Both the position numbers and the translations under genes were made by a program. The notes below the pieces were generated by a model. It saw only the letters and a list, made by a program, of their open reading frames with translations. It made no database searches and was not told the DNA's origin. DNA of 64,000 nucleotides, taken from contig JARKNW010000012.1 of the NCBI GenBank assembly GCA_029976075.1, forward strand, positions 62,001-126,000, given 5' to 3'. Positions 46,295-56,015 of the stretch are shown piece by piece (the first letter of the stretch is position 1; every line of letters starts with the position of its first letter). The stretch is from Pleomorphomonas sp. (GTDB taxonomy: Bacteria > Pseudomonadota > Alphaproteobacteria > Rhizobiales > Pleomorphomonadaceae).

Positions 46295-47173
46295 ATGGTT
46301 GAAATCAGGTCGATCGGCGTCATGGGCGCGGGTCAGATGGGCTCCGGCATCGCGCATGTCTGTGCTCTCGCAGGTCTCGACGTCGGGCTTTACGACATCG
46401 CGCGCGATCGGCTGGAGGCTTGCCTCAACGTCGTTTCTGCCAATCTTGGCCGCCAGGTTGCATCCAAGAAGATCACCGAGGAGCAACGTCGGGAAGCGCT
46501 TTCCCGCATCAAGCTCCTGAATGACCTCGAAGGCTTCTCCGACACTGACCTCGTCATCGAGGCTGTCACCGAGAACGAGACGATCAAGCGCAAGGCACTT
46601 TCCCAGCTCTGTCCCGAGCTGAAGCCCGAGGCGATGATCGGCACCAATACCTCGTCCGTATCCATCACCCGCCTCGCCGCTTCCACCGACCGGCCCGAAC
46701 GCTTCATCGGTATCCATTTCATGAACCCGGTGCCGGTCATGCAGCTCGTCGAACTGGTGCGCGGCATCGCCACCGAAGACGAAACCTTCGAGGCGGCCCG
46801 TGCCTTCGTGGCCAAGCTCGGCAAGACGGTCGCTGTCTCCGAAGATTTCCCGGCCTTCATGGTCAACCGTATCCTGCTGCCGATGATCAACGAGGCAATT
46901 TACACGCTCTACGAGGGTGTAGGCACGGTGGACTCGATCGACACCGCCATGCGGCTCGGCGCCAATCATCCGATGGGGCCGTTGCAGCTTGCCGATTTCA
47001 TCGGCCTCGATACCTGTCTTTCCATCATGCAGGTCCTGCACGATGGTCTCGCCGACAGCAAGTACCGCCCCTGCCCGCTTCTGGTGAAATACGTCGAAGC
47101 CGGCTGGCTTGGACGCAAGACCCAGCGCGGCTTCTACGACTATCGAGGCGCGACGCCGGTACCGACACGCTGA
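46295..47173 (+). CDS. hbdA: 3-hydroxybutyryl-CoA dehydrogenase
   Basis: A 292-residue NAD-dependent dehydrogenase of beta-oxidation or PHB-related metabolism. The Rossmann motif is GVMGAGQMGSGIAH (about 8-21), IEAVTENETIK follows, the catalytic His-Glu pair is in GIHFMNPVPVMQLVELV, and GFVVNR-type PAFMVNRILLPMINEA and NHPMGPLQLADFIGLD are present. GAGG precedes the ATG. Transcribed with etfBA; a terminator follows at 47204. Confidence 0.95.
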   Translation: MVEIRSIGVMGAGQMGSGIAHVCALAGLDVGLYDIARDRLEACLNVVSANLGRQVASKKITEEQRREALSRIKLLNDLEGFSDTDLVIEAVTENETIKRKALSQLCPELKPEAMIGTNTSSVSITRLAASTDRPERFIGIHFMNPVPVMQLVELVRGIATEDETFEAARAFVAKLGKTVAVSEDFPAFMVNRILLPMINEAIYTLYEGVGTVDSIDTAMRLGANHPMGPLQLADFIGLDTCLSIMQVLHDGLADSKYRPCPLLVKYVEAGWLGRKTQRGFYDYRGATPVPTR

Positions 47174-47203
47174 GCAGCCGGCCCAGCCCCCGTTCCATAT
47201 GAA

Positions 47204-47243
47204 AGCCCCTTGCTCTCCTTCAGGAAGGCAAGGGGTTCTCTTT
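47204..47243 (+). terminator. Rho-independent terminator after hbdA
   Basis: Stem CCCCTTGC (47206-47213) with GCAAGGGG (47228-47235), extended by one GU and one AU pair, then TTCTCTTTT. It lies between the convergent hbdA and beta-mannosidase genes. Confidence 0.75.
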
Positions 47244-47260
47244 TGACCGACTGCGTCTGG

Positions 47261-49744
47261 TCACACCCTGCGAATGACGATTTCCGCCGGCCGATAACTC
47301 GAGCGAAGATCGTGGGCCACCAGGCTGTCAACCGGATCGACATCACCCGAACGAGAGGTCCAGGTGACCTTGGCCGGGTTCTCCGGCGTCACGAGGATGG
47401 CGTTGTCCGAGAAGACGCCATAGGGCTCCGTCTCGAGGGACACGTAAAAGGCCGGCGAGGCGGCCGTTATGGTGAAGTCCCACACGCCAGCATCGCGCCT
47501 TGCCGCCTCGACGACGAGGCCCGGATCCCTGAGACGCAATGCCTTGTAGGGCGGGACGGCATGATGATCGAAATGATTGCCTGCCGGATCGCTCCAATCG
47601 AAAGCCAGCACCTCGTCCGGGCTGCCATTGGCAGGAACGCTCAGGAGCAGAACGGCCTTGTCGATCGGCACGGTCTTCATGAACTCACCCGCCGGACGGT
47701 GAGAGCCATCGACCGAAAGCCAGAACGCACTGCCCGCGATCACCACCTCCGATGGCGTATCGTTGACGGCAAAGAGCCCGACCGTGGCGGTATCCGCCGA
47801 TGGGATAGCCACCACGTTGATCGGTGCGAAGAAGCGCTTGGCCATCGAGTGCAGCAGCTTCCAGCGGCCGCCGTACTCGATCGAAGACCAGGAAGCCACC
47901 GGGTAGGTGTCATTGAGCTGCCAGTAGAGCGTGCCCATGCACTCCGGCTTGATCGACCGCCAGAAATCGATGGCGGTCTTCATGGCTAGGCCCTGCTGTA
48001 CCTGGCTGAGATAGACGACGTTTTCGAAATTCTTCGGAAAGCGGAAGTAGCGAGAAATGGTCTCTACGATACGTGCGTTGCCGCCGGCGTTCTTCTGATG
48101 CAGCTCCATGGCCGGCGAGGCGATGTCGAGGTCTTCCTCGTCGATGTAACGGCGAAGCGTCGGCAGCGACACAAAGGACTGGAAGCCGAACTCGGAGGCA
48201 AAACGCGGTCGCACCCTGCGATAGGCAGCAAAGGACTTGCCGGCGTGCCAGACGTCCCACATGTGCTGGTCGCCGGAGCCCTCGGCCTTCCAGGCATCTC
48301 CGAAGTCCATCGGCCCCTTGGAGGGCGAGGACGGCCAGAACAGCCGATCCGGGTCGGCACGATTGACCGCCAGCTCGATCGTCCGACTCAACCGATCATA
48401 GGCGACGAGATACCGGTCACGATTAGCACGCGCCACCTCGAACCAGGTCAGGGCGCCGATCACTTCGTTGTCGCCGCAGTAGAGGGCGATCGACGCGTGG
48501 TGCGACAGGCGCCGGATCTGGTGCTCGATCTCTCGATCGACCTCGGCAAGGAACACATTGTCGGCCGGGTAGAGGGCACAGGCGAACATCATGTCCTGCC
48601 AGATCAGGATACCCAGCTCATCACAGAGGTCATAGAACCAGTCGGGTTCGTATTGGCCGCCACCCCAGATGCGCAGCATGTTCATGCCGACGGCCACGGC
48701 ATCCTCGAGAAGGGGACGCACGGCTTCCGGCGTGATGCGCGACGGTAGCGCATCGCCGGGAATCCAGTTGGCACCACGACAGAACAGGTCAAGGCCATTG
48801 ACGCGCACCGTCAGCGGGACGCCGATCTCGTCTCGCTTGGTCATCATCTCGAGGCGCCGGAGGCCGATCCGCTGACGATGGGTCGTACCGCCCAGGGTGA
48901 CGACAAGATCATAAAGAGGCTGGCTTCCCGAGCCGACCGGCCACCAGAGACGCGGGCTTTCGACGTGCAGCGTCACTTCGGCGACCGTGATGCCAGCCCG
49001 GCAGGCCACCTGCAGGCTGGCCTTTTCATCGCCGAGCTCAACGGTGAGCAGTTCCTCGCAAGCGCCCTTTGCGTCAATACGGACCTCGATGTCCACATCG
49101 ACCGCGCCAGTTGCCGCATCATGTCGCTGTCGATGCTGGACGTAGGTGATGGTCGGCAGGTCGGTTCGCTCAATCCGAATGTCGCCATAGAGGCCGAACG
49201 GCATCATGGCGATGTTCCAGTCCCAGCCGGCGTGGCACTGCACCTTGCGAAGAAGATTGATGTGAGCTGCCGATTGCATCTGCGCGCTGTAGGGCTGCTC
49301 GAAAGGTTGCTTGGCGGCAGCCTCGATGGCTGCGACGACGTTGGACCGGAAGACGATCTCGATGTCGTTGTCGCCATTTCGGAGGGCACTACCGACTTCG
49401 GCTCGATGCGGCCGGAACATGTTGGCCGCAGCGAGCACCAGTTGGCCGTTGATCCGCACCTCGGCAACCGTGTCGAGGCCATCGACGTAGAGCGCCCAGG
49501 GATGGGCGAGCATCTCTGCATCCACGGAGAAGGTGCGGCGGGCAACCCAGTCGCGCTCCGCCGGCCAGCGCACGAGGAGTTCATTCTCGCCCACGTAGGG
49601 ATCGGGAATGACACCGGCTGCGATCAGCGCCGATAGCGCATCGCCCGGTAAGGGAAACGGAACGGAAATCGATTCATCGGCCGCATGAAGCGTCCAGTTT
49701 CCCGCGAGGTCTTTCGCGGAAGCGCGATTGACGAGGTCAGCCAT
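47261..49744 (-). CDS. Glycoside hydrolase family 2 beta-mannosidase
   Basis: An 827-residue GH2 enzyme with the usual order: jelly-roll domain (about 8-180), immunoglobulin-like domain (about 190-300), TIM barrel (about 305-620) and C-terminal beta domains. The acid/base is probably Glu427 in CGDNEVIG and the nucleophile Glu518 in RFASEFGFQSF. NMLRIWGGGQYEPDWFYDLCDELG is the mannosidase-type barrel segment. No signal peptide with the chosen ATG at 49744, so a cytoplasmic enzyme acting on imported oligosaccharides. A LacI regulator lies upstream on the same strand. Confidence 0.92.
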   Translation of the reverse strand: MADLVNRASAKDLAGNWTLHAADESISVPFPLPGDALSALIAAGVIPDPYVGENELLVRWPAERDWVARRTFSVDAEMLAHPWALYVDGLDTVAEVRINGQLVLAAANMFRPHRAEVGSALRNGDNDIEIVFRSNVVAAIEAAAKQPFEQPYSAQMQSAAHINLLRKVQCHAGWDWNIAMMPFGLYGDIRIERTDLPTITYVQHRQRHDAATGAVDVDIEVRIDAKGACEELLTVELGDEKASLQVACRAGITVAEVTLHVESPRLWWPVGSGSQPLYDLVVTLGGTTHRQRIGLRRLEMMTKRDEIGVPLTVRVNGLDLFCRGANWIPGDALPSRITPEAVRPLLEDAVAVGMNMLRIWGGGQYEPDWFYDLCDELGILIWQDMMFACALYPADNVFLAEVDREIEHQIRRLSHHASIALYCGDNEVIGALTWFEVARANRDRYLVAYDRLSRTIELAVNRADPDRLFWPSSPSKGPMDFGDAWKAEGSGDQHMWDVWHAGKSFAAYRRVRPRFASEFGFQSFVSLPTLRRYIDEEDLDIASPAMELHQKNAGGNARIVETISRYFRFPKNFENVVYLSQVQQGLAMKTAIDFWRSIKPECMGTLYWQLNDTYPVASWSSIEYGGRWKLLHSMAKRFFAPINVVAIPSADTATVGLFAVNDTPSEVVIAGSAFWLSVDGSHRPAGEFMKTVPIDKAVLLLSVPANGSPDEVLAFDWSDPAGNHFDHHAVPPYKALRLRDPGLVVEAARRDAGVWDFTITAASPAFYVSLETEPYGVFSDNAILVTPENPAKVTWTSRSGDVDPVDSLVAHDLRSSYRPAEIVIRRV

Positions 49745-49930
49745 GAAAAACTCGAAGATGTCGGAAGCCGCTGCTCCTCCGGGATGGGAATCCCTCCCCT
49801 CGCGGAGCGACACACGCCGGGGAACCTCGTCACAATAGCCCGACGCCCCAGGGCCGGCAACCGAAACGATGCGATAGGAAGAGGCCACCCGAGCTGGTTG
49901 GTAGTAGGGTAGCCTCGATCGAAGCGACGA

Positions 49931-50953
49931 TCAGCGACGCGTCGGCACGTGCATCTCGGCGACAGCCAGTTCCTGCAACTGGGAAATATCCGTCTCGCCC
50001 TCGAGACGGCGCAGCATCAGGCGTGTCAGGCGACGGCCGGCTTCTTGCAGCGGAAAATAGAAGCTTACCGGCATCGGCTCGACATACTCGATCAGCCGGG
50101 TGGTGGTTGATGCGCAGAAGCCGAAGTCCGCTGGATCCAGCCCAATATCGCGAAGGCCGGTCATCATGCCGAGCGACGTGATGTCGTTGACGCAAATGAA
50201 GGCGTCGGGCGGACTTTCCTGCACCATCAGGTCCTTGACCGAGGCACGCGTCCGTCGCGCCGTGAGGTCGAGGTCCAGAATAAGGCGCGGATCGATCTCC
50301 ATGCCGGCTTCGGCCAACGCCTTGCGATAGCCGCGGAGCCGATACTGCGAGAACATGAACTCGGCCGGTGGATTGATCAGGCAAATGCGCCGATATCCGC
50401 TGGCCAGAAGATGTTGCACCGCGCGATAGGTGGCATCCTCGTCGTCGATATCGAACCAAGCGTGCGGCGTGAACAGCTCCGTCCGGCCGAAGGAAACAAA
50501 GGGGAAATCACGTTCGAGGAGGAACCGAACGCGGGGATCCATCGGCAGGGTATGATCGAAGATCAGCCCGTCGGCACGCCGCCCGTCGATGATGGTCTTC
50601 AGGGCGTCTATCGGGTCGGCTCCAGGAGCAAGCGGCACCGCCGTGATAGCATAACCGGCCGCCTGTGCAACTTCATGCACGCCTTGCAGCAACCCCACGG
50701 AACCGGTGTCGGCAATGTCATCGGGTGGGGCCGCCGACATCAGCACGCAGATCGAGTAGGAAAGACCGGTTCGCAGCGTCAACCCGCCGACATCGCGAAC
50801 ATAGCCGAGTTCGGCCGCCGCCTTCTGAACGCGCTCGATGGTCTCCTTGCGGACCTCCGGCCCGTTGCGCAGCGCTCGACTGACGGTCGTGATGGATAGG
50901 TCGAGGTGGCGGGCCAAACTTTTCAGATTGAGCCGAGCACGATCATCGCCCAC
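49931..50953 (-). CDS. LacI-family transcriptional regulator
   Basis: A 340-residue repressor. The N-terminal helix-turn-helix NLKSLARHLDLSITTVSRAL (9-28) is followed by the hinge ELGYVRDVGG and a periplasmic-binding-protein-like sugar domain (about 62-335; SIGL-like GLLQGVHEVAQAAGY, ADGLIFDHTLPMDPRV, DAFICVNDITSLGMM). It probably senses a mannose-containing sugar and controls the mannosidase that follows, an inference from adjacency. Candidate operators lie upstream. Confidence 0.92.
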   Translation of the reverse strand: MGDDRARLNLKSLARHLDLSITTVSRALRNGPEVRKETIERVQKAAAELGYVRDVGGLTLRTGLSYSICVLMSAAPPDDIADTGSVGLLQGVHEVAQAAGYAITAVPLAPGADPIDALKTIIDGRRADGLIFDHTLPMDPRVRFLLERDFPFVSFGRTELFTPHAWFDIDDEDATYRAVQHLLASGYRRICLINPPAEFMFSQYRLRGYRKALAEAGMEIDPRLILDLDLTARRTRASVKDLMVQESPPDAFICVNDITSLGMMTGLRDIGLDPADFGFCASTTTRLIEYVEPMPVSFYFPLQEAGRRLTRLMLRRLEGETDISQLQELAVAEMHVPTRR

Positions 50954-50985
50954 GTTGGGTGAACTCCGAAAACTACAAATTGCTT

Positions 50986-50999
50986 TCGATCAATATCGA
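50986..50999. promoter_or_regulatory. Inverted repeat, possible LacI-family operator
   Basis: TCGAT-CAAT-ATCGA, 33 bases upstream of the LacI-family start. LacI-type operators are short palindromes in such positions, so autoregulation is possible. Unproven. Confidence 0.35.
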
Positions 51000-51093
51000 T
51001 TTTGGTGGGCCTGTCGACAGTTTTATTGCCTCCGAACACCATGCAGCGATCGTCCTGCGACAAGAAAACCGCTTCAGACTGGAAGATTTACGG

Positions 51094-51117
51094 GATAGTG
51101 CTTATGATCTCACTATC
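51094..51117. repeat. Inverted repeat GATAGTG-N10-CACTATC
   Basis: Perfect 7-base arms at 51094-51100 and 51111-51117 separated by ten bases, spanning roughly two helical turns between arm centres. Could be an operator or a hairpin; it lies 140 bases before the LacI-family start. Confidence 0.4.
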
Positions 51118-51165
51118 AGTTGACCAAGAACCCCGCGCATTTAATCGGCGGAACCGGCTCGTCGG

Positions 51166-51182
51166 CACCGATGGCATCGGTG
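51166..51182. repeat. Perfect inverted repeat with 8-base arms
   Basis: CACCGATG, one base, CATCGGTG. It falls in the possible gene remnant at 51116-51304, so it could be coincidental codon use rather than an operator. Confidence 0.35.
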
Positions 51183-51497
51183 GCCGCAGGAAGCTCGAAA
51201 GCAAAGACTGACAGGGTCGTCTCGCCCAATGCACCATGAGGCAAATCTCGGAGATATCGACCGATCACGGCCTTGGCACCCGCAAAGTCCCCCGCCTTCG
51301 ATCCAGAAATTACTCGACGACAGACCTGCCAAAGTCCGAGGTTCGGGGCCCGCGTTCATGCTGTGTCACGCCCATCCCGGCCGACAGCCCAATGCATTCT
51401 AGGTTTGCAGGCGCACCCTATTGTCATACTAATCAAAATCATTCGGGAGATCGCACGCACCTAGCGGTTGTTCCCGTACCCTATTTGGAGTCCGTTC

Positions 51498-52454
51498 ATG
51501 TCCCGCGCCTTGGCCGCTCGCCCGAAGGTCCTGATGGTTTCGCCGATGCCCGAATGGGATCTCGCGCCAATGCGTGAGGCTTACGACCTTGTCGAACTAC
51601 CGGCGGGTGGTCCGGATGATTTACCGACGACGGCCGATATCACTGCCCTGGTTACCTCCGGCGGACGCGGTGCCGACGCCGCGCTGATCGCCGCGCTGCC
51701 AGATCTTCGGCTGATCGCCGTCTACGGTGTCGGCTATGACAAGGTCAACCTGGATGCGGCTTCTCGGCGCAATGTCGCAGTTACCAATACGCCGGACGTG
51801 CTCACTGCCGACGTCGCCGACATGGCACTGGCGCTGGCGCTGGCTCTCGCCCGCCGGATCGTCGACGGCGACGCCTTGGTGCGATCCGGGACATGGCCCG
51901 AGCAAGCCTTGCCACTGACCGGCAGCGTTTCGGGCCGCAGGGTCGGTATCGTCGGGCTAGGCCGGATCGGCGAGGCGATTGGTCGCAGGTTTGCCGGGTT
52001 CGACACTGAGATCGGCTATTGGAACCGTTCTCCCAAGCCTCTCTCGTCCTGGCGGGCATTCCCGACTCCCACGTCGCTGGCCGCCTGGGCTGACATCCTA
52101 ATTGTGGCGGTTGCCGGTGGAGATGATACGGCCGGACTTGTCTCGGCCGAGACTATTGCCGCTCTCGGACGGAATGGCCTGCTGATCAACATCTCGCGCG
52201 GCACCACCGTTGACGAAGAGGCACTGATCATCGCGCTGGAGAGCGAAGCCATTGCCGGCGCGGGGCTCGATGTCTTTCTCAACGAACCTGCAATCGATGA
52301 GCGCTTTTTCGGCCTCGGCAACGTCGTGCTGTCCCCGCATCGTGGCAGTGCAACCGTCGCAACGCGGCGGGCCATGGGCGCGGTGGTACGCGCCAACCTT
52401 GCGGCACACTTCGCAGGTGAGGTATTGCCGACCGCGGTCCTTCAAGGTCGGTGA
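51498..52454 (+). CDS. D-isomer-specific 2-hydroxyacid dehydrogenase
   Basis: A 318-residue NAD(P)-dependent dehydrogenase resembling glyoxylate/hydroxypyruvate reductases. Cofactor motif GIVGLGRIGEAIGRRFAGF lies near residues 152-170. The catalytic Arg is in NISRGTTVDEEAL, the Glu in NEPAIDE, and the His in LSPHRGSAT. The Arg in NRSPKP after the second strand suggests NADPH preference. GGAG is seven bases before the ATG at 51498. Divergent from the LacI regulator. The substrate is unknown. Confidence 0.9.
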   Translation: MSRALAARPKVLMVSPMPEWDLAPMREAYDLVELPAGGPDDLPTTADITALVTSGGRGADAALIAALPDLRLIAVYGVGYDKVNLDAASRRNVAVTNTPDVLTADVADMALALALALARRIVDGDALVRSGTWPEQALPLTGSVSGRRVGIVGLGRIGEAIGRRFAGFDTEIGYWNRSPKPLSSWRAFPTPTSLAAWADILIVAVAGGDDTAGLVSAETIAALGRNGLLINISRGTTVDEEALIIALESEAIAGAGLDVFLNEPAIDERFFGLGNVVLSPHRGSATVATRRAMGAVVRANLAAHFAGEVLPTAVLQGR

Positions 52455-52680
52455 TTAAGTCGCAGACCCTGTCATTTCTCCTTAAGACGATAGGGTTACA
52501 TGTCATTTTTTACAAGCAAAGAAACTTGAGGCCGTCACTCTATTGTTTGGAAAACTTTAATAGCGCGTCGTTATCGTCATCCGATACGCAGGGTTGTGTG
52601 CAGCTTCGAAGCCATATGTCGCGGGCAAGGCAAGCGCAAACCAGAAAATGAAGTGTTCCGAGCAGTCGGGGGAAGAAGCG

Positions 52681-54699
52681 ATGGCGCGTTTGTTCAATAA
52701 TCTGTCCATCGGTTCCAAGGTATTCGTAGCCTTCGCACTGGTCATCGCGCTACTCATTACGTGTGCAGGGCTCTCGCTCTTCTCGATAAGCTCTTTCGAG
52801 AACTCCTTCAGCCAGCATCGGAGCCGCGTTGACGAGGTTGAGCTTACACGCGACATCGATTACGCCTTCCTGGACCTCAAGGCCAAGGTTGACACCTATC
52901 TCGTAGCGGGCAACGAAACCGCCCTGTCCGATGCCAAGGCTGCCGCTGAAACCACGCGCGCCTCCATTACCAACGCCATAGGCAAGCTGGACCAAGGCGC
53001 CCGCAAGGACAACATGACGGCCATCGCCTCGTTGTTCGACAACTATAACGCCGTTTTCACCAAGCTCATCGAGCTCAAGACCAGCCAGCAGAAAATCATT
53101 CATGACAGCGTCGATCCGCTGGGAGAAAAACTCAAGAACGATATGCTGTTCTTCTCTTCCAAGGTCGACAAGCTGGGCAAGGCGGAACTGATCCCCATCG
53201 CCACCAAGGCAACCGAGCAATACAACGCCGGCCGCATCGCGGTTTACAAGCTGTTGAACAATGGCACGGCAGACGATCTCAAAGCGGCCGATGCCGGCTT
53301 CAATGGCCTGGTTCAGCGCCTCAACCTGGTCATCAAGGCGGTTGGCGAAGGACAGGAGGCGGCCCAGCTCGGCAAGGTGTTGAAGTCGGCGACCGCCTAT
53401 CAGGACGCCTATCGTCAGGCCAACCAGATCTCCGCCGACCTTCGCGATCTGACGTCCAAGGAGCTGCTCGCTGCCTCGACGTCGATTGCCGACAAGGTGG
53501 CCGGCGTCCGTTCCGCCGCCTCGGTCGAGTCGACAACGATCGGCGTCGCCACCACCGGTCTCCTCAACACGATCCGACGCATGTTGCTCATTGTGGCAGG
53601 CGTTTCGCTCGTCGGCGCCGTGGTTCTTGCCATCGTGATCGGTCGGTCGATTTCGCGGCCGGTCGTGGCAATTGCACACGCCATGGGAAAAGTATCGGAT
53701 GGCGACCTTCGGACGGCTGTCCCCGGTCTTGGTCGCAAGGATGAAGTGGGCACCATGGCCGAGGCCCTCGAGGTGTTCAAGACGAGCCTTGCCCAAGCAG
53801 CCGAAGCACGCGCCGCACGAGACGCCGATGCGGCAGCCCAGGCGGAGCTTCGACGCAATGAAGTGCAGCAGCTGGCAGACATGTTCGAGGAAACCGTCGG
53901 CGGCATCGCTTCCTCGCTGGCCGCCGCAGCCGGGCAGCTCAACGGGTCGGCGCAGACGCTTTCCCATTCCTCAGCCGACGTGACGCAGAAGGCCTCGACC
54001 GTGACCACGGCCTCGGAAGCCGCTTCGGCCGGCGTCGGCACGGTTGCCGCCGCTGCCGAGGAACTCGCGTCGTCGATCGCCGAAATTGGCCGGCAGGTCA
54101 ACGAATCGACCGAAGTGGCCTCGAAGGCGGTGAGCGACGCATCCGAGACCGCTGCCAAGGTACGAGAGCTGTCGGAAGCGGCGCGCAAGATCGGCGCCGT
54201 GGTCGACCTCATCAATACCATCGCAGGCCAGACCAACCTGCTGGCGCTCAATGCAACCATCGAGGCGGCTCGGGCCGGAGAGGCCGGCAAGGGATTCGCC
54301 GTCGTCGCGGCGGAAGTGAAGCAACTCGCTGACCAGACCGCCAAGGCGACCAGCGAGATCGGTGCCCAGGTGGCATCGATCCAGGCATCGACCGCCGACT
54401 CCAGCGATGCCATCATGCGCATCACCGAAACCATCGGCCACATCTCGAAGGTGTCCAACACGGTCGCCGGTTCGGTCCGCGACCAGGGTATGGCGACGCA
54501 GGAAATTGCCGACTCCGTGCAGAAGGCAGCCGAGGGCACCAGTACGGTGGCAAGCAACATCGTCAAGGTCGGCGAGGCCGCCGGTGCGTCGGCCGCCGCC
54601 GCCCAGGAAGTGTTGCACGCCTCCGATGCGCTATCGGCCCAGGCGGAGCGCCTGCAAAACGAACTTCAGCGCTTCCTGGCCACGATTCGCGTCGCCTGA
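52681..54699 (+). CDS. Methyl-accepting chemotaxis protein with long helical sensor
   Basis: A 672-residue chemoreceptor. TM1 lies at about 13-36 and a ~260-residue all-helical periplasmic domain follows, the size of the helical bimodular (HBM) or tandem four-helix sensors. TM2 is at about 302-324, HAMP at about 325-378 and the signalling domain at about 430-665, with the tip [20 protein letters not shown]. It shares the tip with the two other receptors here but has a different sensor. GGGGAAG precedes the ATG at 52681. It ends six bases from convergent ccmB. Confidence 0.92.
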   Translation: MARLFNNLSIGSKVFVAFALVIALLITCAGLSLFSISSFENSFSQHRSRVDEVELTRDIDYAFLDLKAKVDTYLVAGNETALSDAKAAAETTRASITNAIGKLDQGARKDNMTAIASLFDNYNAVFTKLIELKTSQQKIIHDSVDPLGEKLKNDMLFFSSKVDKLGKAELIPIATKATEQYNAGRIAVYKLLNNGTADDLKAADAGFNGLVQRLNLVIKAVGEGQEAAQLGKVLKSATAYQDAYRQANQISADLRDLTSKELLAASTSIADKVAGVRSAASVESTTIGVATTGLLNTIRRMLLIVAGVSLVGAVVLAIVIGRSISRPVVAIAHAMGKVSDGDLRTAVPGLGRKDEVGTMAEALEVFKTSLAQAAEARAARDADAAAQAELRRNEVQQLADMFEETVGGIASSLAAAAGQLNGSAQTLSHSSADVTQKASTVTTASEAASAGVGTVAAAAEELASSIAEIGRQVNESTEVASKAVSDASETAAKVRELSEAARKIGAVVDLINTIAGQTNLLALNATIEAARAGEAGKGFAVVAAEVKQLADQTAKATSEIGAQVASIQASTADSSDAIMRITETIGHISKVSNTVAGSVRDQGMATQEIADSVQKAAEGTSTVASNIVKVGEAAGASAAAAQEVLHASDALSAQAERLQNELQRFLATIRVA

Positions 54700-54705
54700 C
54701 CCACG

Positions 54706-55374
54706 TCAGTCGAGCCCGTTCCTGAGCGCAGAGGCGGTGGCGATCGGAGAAATCGCTGCCGCCACAAGCGTCAGGGCGGCAAGAAGAGAAAACGGCGTGC
54801 GAAAAGCCCCGGAATCATAGGCGACGGCGTTGGCAGCTGCGACGCCGAAAATCAGGACAGGCACGGCGAACGGCAAGACCAGGATGGGGAGCAACAGGCC
54901 ACCGCGCCTCAGCGACACCGTCAGTCCGGCCCCGATCGCACCGAGCAAGGTCAACGCCGGCGTGCCGACGAGAAGCGTGGCCAGCGTGGCCAGCGTCACA
55001 TCGACAGGCATGGCCAGAAGCAGCGACAGGAAAGGAGCGGCAATGACCAGCGGCAGCCCTGTCGCTGTCCAGTGCGCGGCCACCTTGACGATGACCTGAA
55101 GCTCCAGCGATCGTCCAGATGCGACCATAAGGTCGAGCGTACCATCGTCGCGATCGGCCTCGAACAGCCGGTCGAGGCCGAGCAGCGTCGCCAGCAAGGC
55201 ACCGATCCAAAGGATGGCCGGCCCCAAACGCGACAACAGATTGAGATCCGGTCCGATGGCGAAGGGAAAGGTCGTGACAACGATCAGATAGAACAGCACG
55301 CCCATCATCGCGCCTCCACCGATGCGGACCGCAAGACGCAACTCCCGGATATAAAGGGCGCCGAACGGCGACAT
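54706..55374 (-). CDS. ccmB: Heme exporter protein CcmB
   Basis: A 222-residue membrane protein with six hydrophobic helices. It starts FGALYIRELRLAVRIGGG, and has LLGLDRLFEADRDDGTLDLM, the conserved CcmB loop contacting CcmA, and LPLVIAAPFLSLLLAMP. CcmAB release heme from CcmC-CcmE during cytochrome c maturation. It overlaps ccmA by one base (TGATG). No ccmC follows; a chemoreceptor gene on the other strand ends six bases away. Confidence 0.94.
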   Translation of the reverse strand: MSPFGALYIRELRLAVRIGGGAMMGVLFYLIVVTTFPFAIGPDLNLLSRLGPAILWIGALLATLLGLDRLFEADRDDGTLDLMVASGRSLELQVIVKVAAHWTATGLPLVIAAPFLSLLLAMPVDVTLATLATLLVGTPALTLLGAIGAGLTVSLRRGGLLLPILVLPFAVPVLIFGVAAANAVAYDSGAFRTPFSLLAALTLVAAAISPIATASALRNGLD

Positions 55375-56015
55375 CAGACCACCTCCTCCGCAACGAGACG
55401 CAGCGAACGGGCACCGACCAGACCGATAGCAAGATGGGTAGCCGCTATGACACCTCCGCCCATTTTCAGATGGGCGGCCATAAGGCCCACAAGGCTCGCT
55501 TCCGATGCCGCATCAAGGGCGGCGGTCGGCTCGTCGAGCAACCAAAGCGGCCTTCGAACGGCAACAAGATGGGCGATAGCAAGGCGACGCCTCTGTCCTG
55601 CCGATAGATAGGCCGCCGGCAAACTGGCGAGATCCTGAAGGCCGACGCTCGCAAGGGCCGCATCCACCGGAACGCCACCCTCGGAACCGAGAAAATCCTG
55701 CCAGAAAGCCAGATTCTCGCGGACCGTCAGTGCCGGCTTAACCGCATCCTTGTGGCCCAGGTAATGAACATGACGACCGACCTCATCGGCATCGACGACG
55801 CCCTCGGCCAGAAACCTGACCGACCCGCCCGATGGCCGGCTGAGACCGGCGAGCGCCCTGAGCAGGGTCGATTTGCCGACACCGTTCGGGCCGGTCACCA
55901 GCACGGCTTCGCCACCTGAGACCTCGAAGTCGGCGCCTTCGATCACGCGCCGACCGCCACGGTCCACCGCGAGAGCTTTCACGACGAGGCGAAAGGACTG
56001 AAAGGGCAAAGTCAC
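55374..56015 (-). CDS. ccmA: Cytochrome c biogenesis ATP-binding protein CcmA
   Basis: A 213-residue ABC ATPase. Walker A is VTGPNGVGKSTLLRAL, the CcmA-specific HYLGHKDAVKPALTVRENLAFW follows, the signature is LSAGQRRRLA, and Walker B is LWLLDEPTAALD. I chose the GTG at 56013-56015 with GGAG six bases upstream; an ATG at 56060 would add 15 non-family residues. Divergent from acnA. Confidence 0.95.
   Translation of the reverse strand: MTLPFQSFRLVVKALAVDRGGRRVIEGADFEVSGGEAVLVTGPNGVGKSTLLRALAGLSRPSGGSVRFLAEGVVDADEVGRHVHYLGHKDAVKPALTVRENLAFWQDFLGSEGGVPVDAALASVGLQDLASLPAAYLSAGQRRRLAIAHLVAVRRPLWLLDEPTAALDAASEASLVGLMAAHLKMGGGVIAATHLAIGLVGARSLRLVAEEVV

Larger units (their letters stand above)
50954..51497. 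other. Intergenic region between the LacI regulator and a divergent dehydrogenase
   Basis: About 540 bases with no intact gene. It contains three inverted repeats (50986-50999, 51094-51117, 51166-51182). It also holds a minus-strand frame (51116-51304) reading DFAGAKAVIGRYLRDLPHGA then LGETTLSVFAFELPAATDAI, protein-like but with no start or recognised family, possibly the remnant 3' end of a lost gene. Confidence 0.5.
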
